From positions 1 through 33,571 of the forward strand of contig JAFRSR010000364.1 in NCBI GenBank assembly GCA_017427485.1: a DNA stretch of 33,571 nucleotides. Reading direction: 5' to 3'. The position numbers were made by a program, and so were the translations under genes. The notes beneath the pieces are model-generated. The model saw nothing but the letters and a program-made list of their open reading frames with translations. It made no database searches and was not told the origin of the DNA. The stretch comes from Kiritimatiellia bacterium. GTDB taxonomy: Bacteria > Verrucomicrobiota > Kiritimatiellia > RFP12 > UBA1067. How positions within the stretch are numbered: position 1 is the stretch's first letter; each line of letters starts with the position of its first letter. This document shows positions 1-9,000 of this stretch, piece by piece.

Positions 1-444
1 CACCGTGAGCTTGCCGAGCGGGTTGTAGAGCGCCTGCTCCATCGCGTACTGGAACGAGGCGTCGCCCACGAGCGTGTTGCCCTTCGCGTCCGCCCACTCG
101 TCCATGTTGAAGCACCACACGTGCTTGCAGTCCACGTTCCATTCCTTGAGGAAGTAGACGGCCCACTTGTACATGCCCATCGGCCCGACGGGGAGGATGA
201 ACACGATCTTGCGCCCGGCCTCCTTGGCCTTGCGGATCTCGTTCGCGATCTCGTGGCCCATCTTCACGTCGAACTCGGCCACGTCCGCGCAGGGAAGCGG
301 CTTGAAGTCCTTGTTCCAGAACGGCTGGCGCTTCGCGGCGTCCGCCGGACGGTTCGCGCAGCAGCGGTCGATCTTCGCCATGTCCCAGCCTTTGGGGTAG
401 AATCCCTCAAGCAGTGAACCTTTGACCGTACTCATGAAATCCAT
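1..444 (-). CDS. Glucosamine-6-phosphate deaminase/isomerase-family protein (NagB-like), 3' end outside window
   Basis: An open frame of 148 residues runs from an ATG at 444 to the window edge without a stop. The motif FNMDEW (residues 112-117) matches the FNMDEY signature of NagB-type sugar-phosphate isomerases, and [12 protein letters not shown] (83-94) sits where that family has its phosphate-binding GLPTGxTP loop. Known NagB enzymes convert glucosamine-6-phosphate to fructose-6-phosphate and ammonia in the cytoplasm. The loop here is diverged, so the substrate is uncertain. The start is supported by AAGGAG seven bases upstream. An in-frame ATG at 435 is an alternative. The gene starts 24 bp after the stop of the BPL_N lipoprotein gene and probably shares its promoter at 1670-1698. 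Family membership is fairly secure; the exact reaction is not. Confidence 0.7.
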   Translation of the reverse strand, partial: MDFMSTVKGSLLEGFYPKGWDMAKIDRCCANRPADAAKRQPFWNKDFKPLPCADVAEFDVKMGHEIANEIRKAKEAGRKIVFILPVGPMGMYKWAVYFLKEWNVDCKHVWCFNMDEWADAKGNTLVGDASFQYAMEQALYNPLGKLTV

Positions 445-468
445 AATGGAACTCCTTTTTGTTTGTTG

Positions 469-1656
469 TTAATGTGTGGGGAAAAGCCTGCGGACCGCCT
501 CGACGACCTCGTCGCCGGACGTGCTCGTCTCCGCGCCGTCGGGGGCGTCCTTCGCGCCGGCGCAGCAGTAGACCACCTTGCCGCCGCGCGCCGTGAACGC
601 GGAGATGGCCTGCGCGACCTGCTTGTCTTTCTTGAAGACCGCGCTCGGCACCACGAGCGCGTCGATGTTGTCCATCCGGCGCCGGGCGATGCCGTCCTTG
701 TCGATGAGCACGAGGTCGAGGTCCTTCGCCCGCGCAAGCGCCACGGCGGTCTCGGCCGTCTTCACGCCGCTGATGCCCTTGGCGAGGAAGCCCACGGAGA
801 GGACGCGCGGCGCGCGCGTGCGCGGCGGGAAGGTGATCGTGCGCCCCGTGACGTACTTGAGCGCGGCCTCGATGACGTAGAGCGTGCCGTTGAAGTACTC
901 GGGGTGGGCGGACGTGACGAACACGCGTCCCTTGCCGTAGGTGCCGCCCACGACGGCGCCGGAGCCGTACATCTTCTTCTTCTGGTTGATCCGGCCCTTG
1001 AAGGTGGCCTCCGCGTCGAACGTTCCCCAGATCTCCATGTGGGCGTCCACGATGACGTTCGTGGTGGGCTGCAGGAACGGCCCGCCGTGGTAGCGCATGA
1101 CGTGCGAGCCCTCCTCGAGGCCGAGCGCCTTCGCGCCCTTCGCGTTGAGTTTGATGGTGGGGAACATCGTGTTCCCCTCCGAGCCGGAGCTGTTCCACGG
1201 CATCATCCGCGCGCGCTTCTTCGGGCCGTCCATCAGCAGGCAGCATCCCGCGCACGTGCCCACGTAGCCGCCGCCGTTGCGGACGAACGCCTTCATCCGC
1301 TCCACGCCGTTCGTGCCGAGCGAATCGAACTCGGTCATGCTGCTGCCGCCCGGCATCACGAGGAGGTCCAGGCCGTCAAGCGCCCCCGCGCGCACGGCCG
1401 CGCCATCCAGGAGGTGCAGCTCCATCTCGGGCGACTCGTCCACGAGCCGGAACCACTCCACCGCGCCGATGCCGCCCGGCCCCCGGTCGGCATATACACC
1501 TACCTTGAGCGGCGCGGCACACTGCGGTTCCGCGGTGCCGACGGCGGGTTTCCCCGCCGGACACGGGGATTTCTGAGATGTCGTCGTACATCCGCAGACA
1601 ACGACCGTGATGCAAAACAGCAGGGTTATTCTTTTCATTGCATTGTGTTCTTTCAT
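469..1656 (-). CDS. Lipoprotein with BPL_N / class I glutamine-amidotransferase-like domain
   Basis: The 395-residue product begins with a hydrophobic stretch and a lipobox VCGC (residues 20-23), predicting a lipid-anchored envelope protein. Residues ~50-262 resemble the BPL_N domain, a class I glutamine-amidotransferase-like fold: a nucleophile-elbow segment GTCAGCC with Cys135, and SAHPE (249-253) supplying a His-Glu pair like that of GATases. Residues ~285-395 look like a second, more degenerate Rossmann-type segment. The substrate is unknown; BPL_N proteins have no settled function. Start choice: the ATG at 1656 leaves only ~7 nt between predicted transcription start and start codon, whereas the ATG at 1638 (Met7, MKRITLLF) gives a more typical signal peptide and a ~25-nt leader. 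I consider 1638 slightly more likely. The NagB-like gene follows in the same unit. Confidence 0.75.
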   Translation of the reverse strand: MKEHNAMKRITLLFCITVVVCGCTTTSQKSPCPAGKPAVGTAEPQCAAPLKVGVYADRGPGGIGAVEWFRLVDESPEMELHLLDGAAVRAGALDGLDLLVMPGGSSMTEFDSLGTNGVERMKAFVRNGGGYVGTCAGCCLLMDGPKKRARMMPWNSSGSEGNTMFPTIKLNAKGAKALGLEEGSHVMRYHGGPFLQPTTNVIVDAHMEIWGTFDAEATFKGRINQKKKMYGSGAVVGGTYGKGRVFVTSAHPEYFNGTLYVIEAALKYVTGRTITFPPRTRAPRVLSVGFLAKGISGVKTAETAVALARAKDLDLVLIDKDGIARRRMDNIDALVVPSAVFKKDKQVAQAISAFTARGGKVVYCCAGAKDAPDGAETSTSGDEVVEAVRRLFPTH

Positions 1657-1669
1657 GGTCAGTGTTGTG

Positions 1670-1698
1670 AGTATATCCTATTTCCCCCCGCAGGTCAA
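1670..1698 (-). promoter_or_regulatory. Sigma70-like promoter for lipoprotein-NagB unit
   Basis: On the minus strand TTGACC (1693-1698) and TATACT (1670-1675) are separated by exactly 17 bp, each matching 5 of 6 consensus bases. It lies in the 63-bp gap between mraY and the lipoprotein gene. A start site about 7 nt downstream would be near 1663, just before the gene. This separates the lipoprotein/NagB unit from mraY. Confidence 0.65.
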
Positions 1699-1719
1699 TG
1701 GAGACAGAACCATATTCGA

Positions 1720-2859
1720 TCAGCGGATCTTGACGAAGAGGACGAAGATGAGCGGCATGAGGAACGCCTGGAGAAGCACGAAGCGCATGAGGACCTGCGC
1801 GTTCGTCCAGTGCAGCTCCTTCTTGCAGTGGTCGTGCAGCGGGAAGCGGACCTTCCACACCGCCTTCACGAGCACGTTCCGCTTTTCCTGCTCCTCCGGC
1901 TTGAGCTGGGACGGCGGACGCACGTCAAGCCCGCACTTGCGGAAGAAGCGGAGGAGGAGGATCTTCACCATCCCGCCGCCGCCGTTCACGAGCAGGACGG
2001 ACGCGAAGGCCAGCACGAGCGCGGGGTTGCCCGTCACCAGCACGGCCGCGCCGATCAGCAGGCCGAGGAAACGCGACCCCGCGTCGCCCATCAGCACGCG
2101 CGACGGTTCCGCGTTCCACCAGAGGTAGCCCGAGAATCCGCCCGCCACCGTCATCAGCAGGATCGCCCAGCGCACAGCCAGGTAGTTGTGCGGCACGCCC
2201 AAGTACGCCGCCATACGGTTGTTGCCGATCACCACATACAGGAACGCCGCCAAAGACACGAGCGAAATCACGGAAAGCGAACCCGCAAGGCCGTCCACGC
2301 CGTCCGAGCAGTTCGTCGCGTTCATCGTCACGAACAACAGGAACCCCATGCTGGGGATGTACGCCCACCACGGCATCCTCCACACGACGTTCATCGCGGA
2401 CGGCAGCCACACCTCGACGCACTGGTCCGGGCCCTTGAGCGCCAGCCACACGAAAAACGACACCCCCAGGCACACGGTAATGTCCAACAGTCCCTTCTTG
2501 AGCTGCCCCCAGGGCTTGTCCGACCGGTCGTCGAGATAGCCGAACACCATCGCCACGTACAGGCAGAGGAGCATGCCGAGGGAGGGAAGCGACAGCGGCA
2601 TCACCATCAGGACGATCGGCAACAGGAGAATCGTCACCCACAGGCCCGTGCCCGTGGGCTTGCCCTTCGACACCATGCCGTCCGAGCCGAGAATGGCCTT
2701 GCCATGGTCGTGCGGCGAGAACCGGCAGAGCTTCGGCAGCAGGAAAACGACGACGAGCGCCGCCAGCAGGGTGCCGGCGGCGAGCAGGAGCGCATGTGAC
2801 CGCAACAGGCGGAACGGGCCCCAGTACTTTTCAAGATAGGGTGCAATGAAATAAAGCAT
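1720..2859 (-). CDS. mraY: Phospho-N-acetylmuramoyl-pentapeptide-transferase (MraY)
   Basis: MraY moves phospho-MurNAc-pentapeptide from UDP to undecaprenyl phosphate at the inner membrane, making lipid I for peptidoglycan. The 379-residue product has many hydrophobic segments and the expected motifs in order: KPTGTG (67-72), the DD pair at 110-111, NATNCSDGVDGLAG (180-193), MGDAGS (257-262) and RFPLHDH (338-344). The RFPLHxH motif distinguishes MraY from WecA-type transferases. I chose the ATG at 2859, preceded by AAAGGA, over a longer frame to 2937 whose extra 26 residues are not hydrophobic. The gene stands away from any mur/fts cluster, between a TPR membrane protein gene and a lipoprotein gene. 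Residues ~312-330 form a hydrophilic loop richer in charge than usual. Confidence 0.92.
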   Translation of the reverse strand: MLYFIAPYLEKYWGPFRLLRSHALLLAAGTLLAALVVVFLLPKLCRFSPHDHGKAILGSDGMVSKGKPTGTGLWVTILLLPIVLMVMPLSLPSLGMLLCLYVAMVFGYLDDRSDKPWGQLKKGLLDITVCLGVSFFVWLALKGPDQCVEVWLPSAMNVVWRMPWWAYIPSMGFLLFVTMNATNCSDGVDGLAGSLSVISLVSLAAFLYVVIGNNRMAAYLGVPHNYLAVRWAILLMTVAGGFSGYLWWNAEPSRVLMGDAGSRFLGLLIGAAVLVTGNPALVLAFASVLLVNGGGGMVKILLLRFFRKCGLDVRPPSQLKPEEQEKRNVLVKAVWKVRFPLHDHCKKELHWTNAQVLMRFVLLQAFLMPLIFVLFVKIR

Positions 2860-2883
2860 GGCTAAAGATGTCCTTTGGCGGAT

Positions 2884-2892
2884 AGTATAGCA
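2884..2892 (-). promoter_or_regulatory. Extended -10 promoter candidate upstream of mraY
   Basis: The minus strand reads TGC-TATACT, an extended -10 (TGn + 5/6 match). I found no recognisable -35 at 16-18 bp. Transcription would start near 2877, giving an ~18-nt leader that contains the AAAGGA ribosome-binding site of mraY. Confidence 0.4.
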
Positions 2893-2943
2893 CAAGCAGC
2901 GGCGTTCGGAGGAGAACAGAATCATTTCTCCACACATTTAACC

Positions 2944-2964
2944 GGCGCGCTCGGTGATCGCGCC
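2944..2964 (-). terminator. Inverted repeat directly after the TPR gene (weak terminator-like)
   Basis: GGCGCG and CGCGCC form a 6-bp GC stem with a 9-nt loop, starting at the base after the TPR gene's stop codon. No U-run follows on the minus strand, only GGTTAAAT, so this is at best a weak intrinsic terminator or a 3'-end-stabilising hairpin. Confidence 0.3.
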
Positions 2965-5373
2965 CTACCGTACGGCCCGGTTTTTCTGCGGAAGCTTCTC
3001 GCGTTCGGCCTTCTCTGCCGCCTTTTTCTCATTCAAGACGTTTTCAAGCGTGCGGCGCGCCTCCGCCAGCTTGCCGTTGGCCGCCACCGCCTTTCGCGCG
3101 TTCTCCTCGGCCTCGTCAAGATGTCCCTGACGTAGCTGCGCCACTGCAAGGTTGTTCAGGATCGATGCGTTTCGGGGATCTCGTTCAAGGCATTTCCTGA
3201 GATACGCCTCCGCCTGACCATACTGCTCGTCGCAGTGATAGAACATTCCCATCGCGAAGTTCGCCTCCAGATCCAGGGGATCCGACACAAGCACCTGACG
3301 CGCGAACATCGCCGCCATGTGGAAGTTGGGACGCTCCATCGCCAGACGCAGCCCCTCGCGTGGCGTGAGACGCGAACTTCCCTGTCCGGCCATCTCAAGC
3401 TGCCGGCGTATGCGCGTGAACGACTCGTTGCGCTCGTCCAGGTCGTCCGCGAGCTTGCTTTCGGCAATTGCGCGCTCTTTGTCACCTTCTCGATCCAGGT
3501 TGTCCGCCCGCAGGCGGCACATCCGCGCCACGCGCCACTGCATCCGCGAGAACAGGTCGCGCAGCCCAGGCGACACGGACTCCAGTTTCTCGTCGTCCGC
3601 ATAGATGTCCAGGATGCGCTTCCCCAGGCCGTGCGCCGCCTCCACGCCCGCCTCCGCCAAGCCGGGCGGGAACCCGGCCGGACGCGCCACCATTCCCGCC
3701 ACAGGGGGCATCCGTTCCTTTCCGCGCCGCCACTTCCACTGTTCGAACCCCAGCTGCACGGCCACGTCCTCGAGGCGCTGCCTCTTGAAGCGAAGCCACG
3801 TGCGCAGCGCATCCATGACATTTACGGACAGCATATCCCCGTCCTCGTCGTCCTCCGCGCCGCGGCGACGCAGGTAGCGCTCCCGCTCCGAATGCCCGGC
3901 GGCCACGGACAGCGCCAGGAGATTTCTCCCCTGCTCGCGGGCACACAGCTCCACAGCCGTGTCGAGCGCGCCGTCGGTAAACACGTACCGGGCGTCTTGA
4001 CACTCCAGCACCGTCTGCCTCACGCAATCGTAGATAGCCCCCATGACACGGCGCGTGGTCGTCTGCATCCGATACGGCACGACGAGAGCGAGAACCGCAA
4101 GCGGTTCCAGCAGGAGACACAGGCGCGCAATGCGGTTGAAGCCGCGGAACGACGCCGCAAGGTCCGCCCCGCGCGCGTTCTCCTCGACGGAGTCCTGGAA
4201 CTTGATCCCGGCGATGCGCTTGTAGTTGCGGAAGAAAACCTCCACTTCCAGCACGCAGAGCGCGTAGGTGAACGTCTGCACGCTCACGAAAGAGCACAGG
4301 CACTTCAGCAGCGGCGATTTCACAGAATTCTGACCGCCCGTCCACGTCCAGAACCAGAACGACCGCCATCCCGCGAGCTGCAGGAACGCGACGATTCCCA
4401 CGAGCAAGAAGAAAGCCGCGTACCAGTACGGCAGGAAATTCTCGTCGTCCGTGGCCACGCCGATGTGCACCATCGACAGCACCAGCGGCACGAGCACCAC
4501 GACCACGAACAACATCCAGCCGGACGGCGTTGACGCCGCCGCCAATGACTTCCAGTAGTTGACCAGATACGTGACCGCATACTGAGAGGCCGAAAGCTCA
4601 TGCGCCTCAAGTCCGTCCATCATGCAGAAATAAAAAACGTTGCAGGCCACGACCACAAGCCATCCTGCCAGCGCGGACAACGTCATCCGGCGCATCGTCA
4701 CGGTGCGGACGAACGGATCCGCCATCGGATTGGTCCAGGTGTCGGCGTTCGATCCCGCGCGTGCGCGGCACACGACAAGACACCCCACGGCCAGCACCAC
4801 GCCCAGCACGGTCTCGCCGGCCAGTACGCCGAGGAGCGCCATCGTCCAGTACCACCCCGCGATGACGCCACGGCGCAAAGCATACCGCACGAAAATCAGA
4901 GCTGCCGCGAGGAACAACAGAAAATGAAACATTGCTGGACAGAACGCCTGCCCGATCTCCCAAACCGGATCGGAACATGCGAACAACGCCACGCCCTGCA
5001 ACAGCACCACGCGCACAATCCACCTGCACCAAGACGTGCGCAGCAGCCTCCCCTGCATGACGCTCGGCAGCATCTCGTTCAGAACCGCCAACAGCAACAT
5101 CGCCGCCAGGCCGAGAGACACATGCCCCGCCAGACGCAACACGCGGATCGCCTGCGCCATGTCCAGCCACTGAAAGAGCTGATGCGCCAGCGCGTGCCAG
5201 AGAAGCGGGAACGGCGCCTCCGGCGGACGTATTCCCGCCGCCACCGCCACATCCTCCCACACGCCCGGCGGCAGCCAGGCGTAGCGCCAATACCATGAAA
5301 GAAACGCGACAGCGGCGCCAAGCGCCACCGCCGTAGCCCATAGAGCGAACGTTCGTTTAGAAAAATGGCTCAT
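2965..5373 (-). CDS. Multi-pass membrane protein with C-terminal TPR repeats, function unknown
   Basis: The 802-residue product has roughly nine or ten hydrophobic segments between residues 8 and 440, then a long soluble part. Tetratricopeptide-type helices lie at about 681-780: a DPLDLEANFAMGMFYHCDEQ-type repeat followed by DPRNASILNNLAVAQLRQGH. The C-terminus is Lys/Glu rich. TPR domains usually hold protein partners; the membrane part is not one I recognise. It is not a clear glycosyltransferase or O-antigen ligase, as I see no family motif. The ATG at 5373 has no convincing Shine-Dalgarno sequence; a heptamer repeat array ends only 6 nt upstream of it. It follows the PEP-CTERM gene on the same strand and could serve envelope assembly, but that rests on position only. 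Confidence 0.75.
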   Translation of the reverse strand: MSHFSKRTFALWATAVALGAAVAFLSWYWRYAWLPPGVWEDVAVAAGIRPPEAPFPLLWHALAHQLFQWLDMAQAIRVLRLAGHVSLGLAAMLLLAVLNEMLPSVMQGRLLRTSWCRWIVRVVLLQGVALFACSDPVWEIGQAFCPAMFHFLLFLAAALIFVRYALRRGVIAGWYWTMALLGVLAGETVLGVVLAVGCLVVCRARAGSNADTWTNPMADPFVRTVTMRRMTLSALAGWLVVVACNVFYFCMMDGLEAHELSASQYAVTYLVNYWKSLAAASTPSGWMLFVVVVLVPLVLSMVHIGVATDDENFLPYWYAAFFLLVGIVAFLQLAGWRSFWFWTWTGGQNSVKSPLLKCLCSFVSVQTFTYALCVLEVEVFFRNYKRIAGIKFQDSVEENARGADLAASFRGFNRIARLCLLLEPLAVLALVVPYRMQTTTRRVMGAIYDCVRQTVLECQDARYVFTDGALDTAVELCAREQGRNLLALSVAAGHSERERYLRRRGAEDDEDGDMLSVNVMDALRTWLRFKRQRLEDVAVQLGFEQWKWRRGKERMPPVAGMVARPAGFPPGLAEAGVEAAHGLGKRILDIYADDEKLESVSPGLRDLFSRMQWRVARMCRLRADNLDREGDKERAIAESKLADDLDERNESFTRIRRQLEMAGQGSSRLTPREGLRLAMERPNFHMAAMFARQVLVSDPLDLEANFAMGMFYHCDEQYGQAEAYLRKCLERDPRNASILNNLAVAQLRQGHLDEAEENARKAVAANGKLAEARRTLENVLNEKKAAEKAEREKLPQKNRAVR

Positions 5374-5379
5374 AGGGCT

Positions 5380-5407
5380 CGTCTAACGTCTCACGTCTCA
5401 CGTCACC
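5380..5407. repeat. Heptanucleotide tandem array, CGTCTCA type
   Basis: Four consecutive 7-bp units read CGTCTAA, CGTCTCA, CGTCTCA, CGTCACC on the plus strand. It fills half of the 55-bp spacer between the PEP-CTERM gene and the TPR gene. The same unit recurs at 29094-29114 and 30954-31017. Confidence 0.8.
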
Positions 5408-5428
5408 CATCACACCATTCCACTCACA

Positions 5429-6016
5429 TCATGCCACCCGGCGGCGGCGGAGCGCAAGAAGCGCGCCGCCCATAAGGAACAACAGACCGCTCGACGGCTC
5501 AGGAATCATCGACGAGGCGAAGTTGTACAACTCGACGTTGTCAGGAAGATTAAAATCTTCTCCAATACCGGACGAGGCAATCATGTGTCCCTGGAATTCT
5601 TCCCACGTAACAGGCTGCAACATGCGATCCACCTTTGTTTCTCCTAGATAAAGCTCCATCCAGAAGGAGTAGCCAGTATCAAGCCCACTGAGATTGGTGT
5701 AATATTCCCCCCAAATCGTCGTCGGACCAACTTCGTTCGGCACCGAGATCGTATCGCCCGTGCCGGCCGCAGACGACGACTCCACCAGATCCTGCCCGGT
5801 GACATACGTCCGGTCGGCCAGATCGATCTTGTGGTTGCTGTCGTTTACGTCCACGGCCCAAAACTTAATCGTGTCGAACTCACGAGGTCCTTCATCCCAA
5901 CCAGATATGGCATCCTCTGTCGTATCGACGTACCAGACGAGCACATCTGCCGAATTCTCAGCCCAGACGGTTCCCGCAAGGGCCACAGCAAAAAGTACGC
6001 TCGTTATTTTCTTCAT
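5429..6016 (-). CDS. PEP-CTERM sorting-domain protein
   Basis: The 195-residue product has an N-terminal signal peptide (MKKITSVLFAVALAGTVWA, cleavage near residue 19). It ends in a textbook PEP-CTERM tail: IPEPSSGLL, a hydrophobic stretch, then RRRR near the end. Such tails are recognised by exosortases (XrtA/EpsH family) in Gram-negative bacteria that also make exopolysaccharide. The middle is acidic with no domain I recognise; it contains WYVDTT and ends of likely beta strands. The start at 6016 has AAGGAGG seven bases upstream. The leader just before it, AAAGACTTGAAGGAGG, resembles the leaders of the 1807- and 246-residue genes upstream. No exosortase gene is in this window. Confidence 0.88.
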   Translation of the reverse strand: MKKITSVLFAVALAGTVWAENSADVLVWYVDTTEDAISGWDEGPREFDTIKFWAVDVNDSNHKIDLADRTYVTGQDLVESSSAAGTGDTISVPNEVGPTTIWGEYYTNLSGLDTGYSFWMELYLGETKVDRMLQPVTWEEFQGHMIASSGIGEDFNLPDNVELYNFASSMIPEPSSGLLFLMGGALLALRRRRVA

Positions 6017-6047
6017 CTTATTGCCTCCTTCAAGTCTTTCTATCTTC

Positions 6048-6082
6048 CACTAAGCACTAATCACTAACCACTACGCACTGAA
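6048..6082. repeat. Heptanucleotide tandem array, CACTAAN type
   Basis: Five 7-bp units read CACTAAG, CACTAAT, CACTAAC, CACTACG, CACTGAA on the plus strand. They fill about half of the 67-bp spacer and end one base short of the stop codon of the 1807-residue gene. Confidence 0.8.
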
Positions 6083-6083
6083 A

Positions 6084-9000
6084 TCACTTCCACTCCACTT
6101 TCGCGCCGCCGGCATTGCTGTAATACCAGAACGCGGTGCCAACGGGGATCAACGCCTTGCCATTCGCCACGAGTTCGCCGCACTGCGAAACCTGGGTGGG
6201 CGTCACGCCCCATCCCTCGCCTTCGAGGTAGAAATACTTGACGAGCCTGTTCTCCGCCGTGCGGAACTGGATGTAGTCGGCGCCCTTCTGGTTCTTCAGG
6301 CGCTTCTGCTGGGTGGCCTTGACCCCAGTCCACGTGGAAGCGTTCAAGTCGACATACGCCACCCCGTTGGTGTACGGGGGCGACACCAGCGTCTGGCCCG
6401 CTCCGAACGTCGTGGAGGCGATGGGGATCTTGGGCACCTGACCGTACACGTAAACCGTTTCGGCCGTATTCTTGCGCCCGACGATCACGCCCGTGCCGTT
6501 CGTGACGCCGCGCATCAGGTCGGCCGTGTCGAACGTGTTCGTCATCTCGGTCACGTTGATCTTGAGCGCAGCTGCCCATTTGCCGTTGGCATCGACCTCG
6601 AACACGTCGTACTTGTCGGCATTCTTGTCGTACACGTACATCTTCGTGCCGGCGGTCAGGTTCGCGGCATGGACCACGTCCTGCGCCTTGCGCAGGGCAC
6701 CGTCCGCCTCGAATCCCTCGAACGGAACGGCCACGTACAGGTTGGACGCCACGTTCCCTGCGATCTTGATCGAACCGAACAGGTTGTCCGAACGCACGCC
6801 GAACGTGACCGGCGGCACACCGGCCCCGATGGTAAACGTGCTGAAGTGCGTCGTCGGGACGGTCACGTACACCTTGCCGCCATCCCCGGCAAACGCCTTC
6901 AAGTTCCTGGCCTCGGCGGCGTAGTTGGGATCCGCGCTCACGTGCGTCACCTTCGCCCAATCGCCAGCCGCAACCACGCCGGTCACGTCCAAGTCGAACG
7001 TGAACGACGCATCGGCGGCGAGGCACGCATTGGAAAGCGGAATGGTGGTGGTGGTGTCCGTGGCGTCCTCCGTCACGGTGACGACGGCCTCGGGATGGAC
7101 CTCGTAGGAAATCGTCCCTTCGCCAGAGGAGGGTGCCGAGATCACAACACCGATCTCGACCTTCGTCACATTCAGCGCGTCTTCACCCGCAGAGGCGAAC
7201 GCAGCCTCCAGAACCTTGCTCACATCGTACTTCGCAAGCGTTGAGCCAGCCACGTCCGCCGCTGCAATGCTCACTTCAATCATCTGCTGACTTGCAAATA
7301 TTCCAATCGGCTCGCCCTCGTCATTTACGACCACCGCCGTCACGGCGTATGTCGCCTTCATCTCCGTGGCGCCAGGTTGCGGCTCGATGTCGGTCACCCT
7401 CAACAAACCGACGGCTGTCGGATAGGTTACGCTTGTTTCCCCGTCGGAATTTGAACCAGTCACACACTCCGACGCAATAAGTGCATCGTCAACCCTCTCG
7501 AACAAGCCACCTGTGATGTAACCATTCTCGTCCAACTCCACTCCCGTGCCGACGGCGACGTAGTTGTTGGCGATGTCGCTGGAGCTCGCTGAACTCTGCG
7601 TTGCCGACTCCGTGATGATTGAGGACAACGTACCTTCGCCCTGATACGTACTGTCATCGACAATCAGCTTGATTCCCGTCCTGCTCTCGTAGCAGACGTT
7701 CACCTCCATCTGCGCATTGAACGTGCAGTTGGAGATGAACGCATCATCATAGAAACGGATGTCGTTATACGGGCTGCTATAGTCAGGTTCGGTGACCGTG
7801 CCTTCGGCAAAAGTCGTATTCAAGACTGTAACCTTGACACCGGAGCCGAAGCTCGACCAGCCCTTTACGGTGCAATCCTCAATTATGACTTCGCCGCTTG
7901 TCTCGCCGACATTTATGGCATACCGCTCGGCAAGAATCGAGCAGCGCAGGAAATGCAGCGTACCGTTGACTATTCCCTGATACATGCCGTCTGACACGCA
8001 ATGATAAGTCTCGTTCATGCCGTCGAGCACGCAGTCGACAACCGTGCCGGAACCACGAATCACCAAAGCGGAACCTTCGTTCTGTTCGGCCTTGAAGTAG
8101 ATGTTGGAAATCGTAATCCCCGAACCGGACAGAATCAGTCCCTTCGGACTAGTTTGGTTCAAGGACGAGATGCGGACGTCGTTCGCGTTGTCGCCTGCGC
8201 CGACGATCGTCACATTTGCCGGAAGGTTGTACGCCCCGGCAGCACCGGTTCCAGCCGCGAGCGTATACTCGCCGGGTTTGATGGTCAGAGTGCAACCTTC
8301 CTCTATCGCGCCAAACGCCTCATTGATGTCCCAATACTCCGTCTCCGTACCATCGGCAAGTGTTATCGTGGCAAGCGACGGTCCGCGCTCGATCACCCAG
8401 CATTGAACGTCATCGACATCGTTTGTTTCGATTGCCACATACCCATCCGCCACAAGATTGTCGGGCGTCGTGGGATCGTAGTAGAACGTGCCGCCCTTGG
8501 CCGCGACAACGCCATTGTTCTGAATTGCGTGTGCTCCATTAAACGTATTGCGGTATGTTCCGCTTTCAATGGCAATGATCGATCCGGAGTTCCCCACATA
8601 GAACCGACCATCGGCCACAACATTTCGCAATGCAACCGAAGAACCCGACTGGTTGTAGAACGCATAACCGGAACGGCTACCATTGTTGCGAACCGTCGTC
8701 AACGTCATGTTCTCAACTACAACGTTCTTGCTACCGCTTGCGATTTGCAGATTCGCCCAATTATTCGAATCCCTGCCCACGATGGTTCCGTTCTTGATGA
8801 GCAATCCGTCAATCTTTTTACTGTAATAACCCTTGAGCTGGCCAGTTAAGGTATGACCGCAGAAATCAAGCGTGACATTCTGCAATGCGGGAATCTGAGC
8901 AATATCCTCATCAACATCGGACAGCAACTCAACCGTCGTACCGTTCGTCGCAGCTTCCAAAGCCGCCTGGAGTGTGAGATACGGGACATTGCCGATCTTT

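Noticed and set aside
463..2799. Long plus-strand frame of 778 codons rich in Arg and His
   Set aside because: It is antisense to the lipoprotein and mraY genes, both of which have clear family motifs. The composition is typical of the complement of GC-rich coding DNA.
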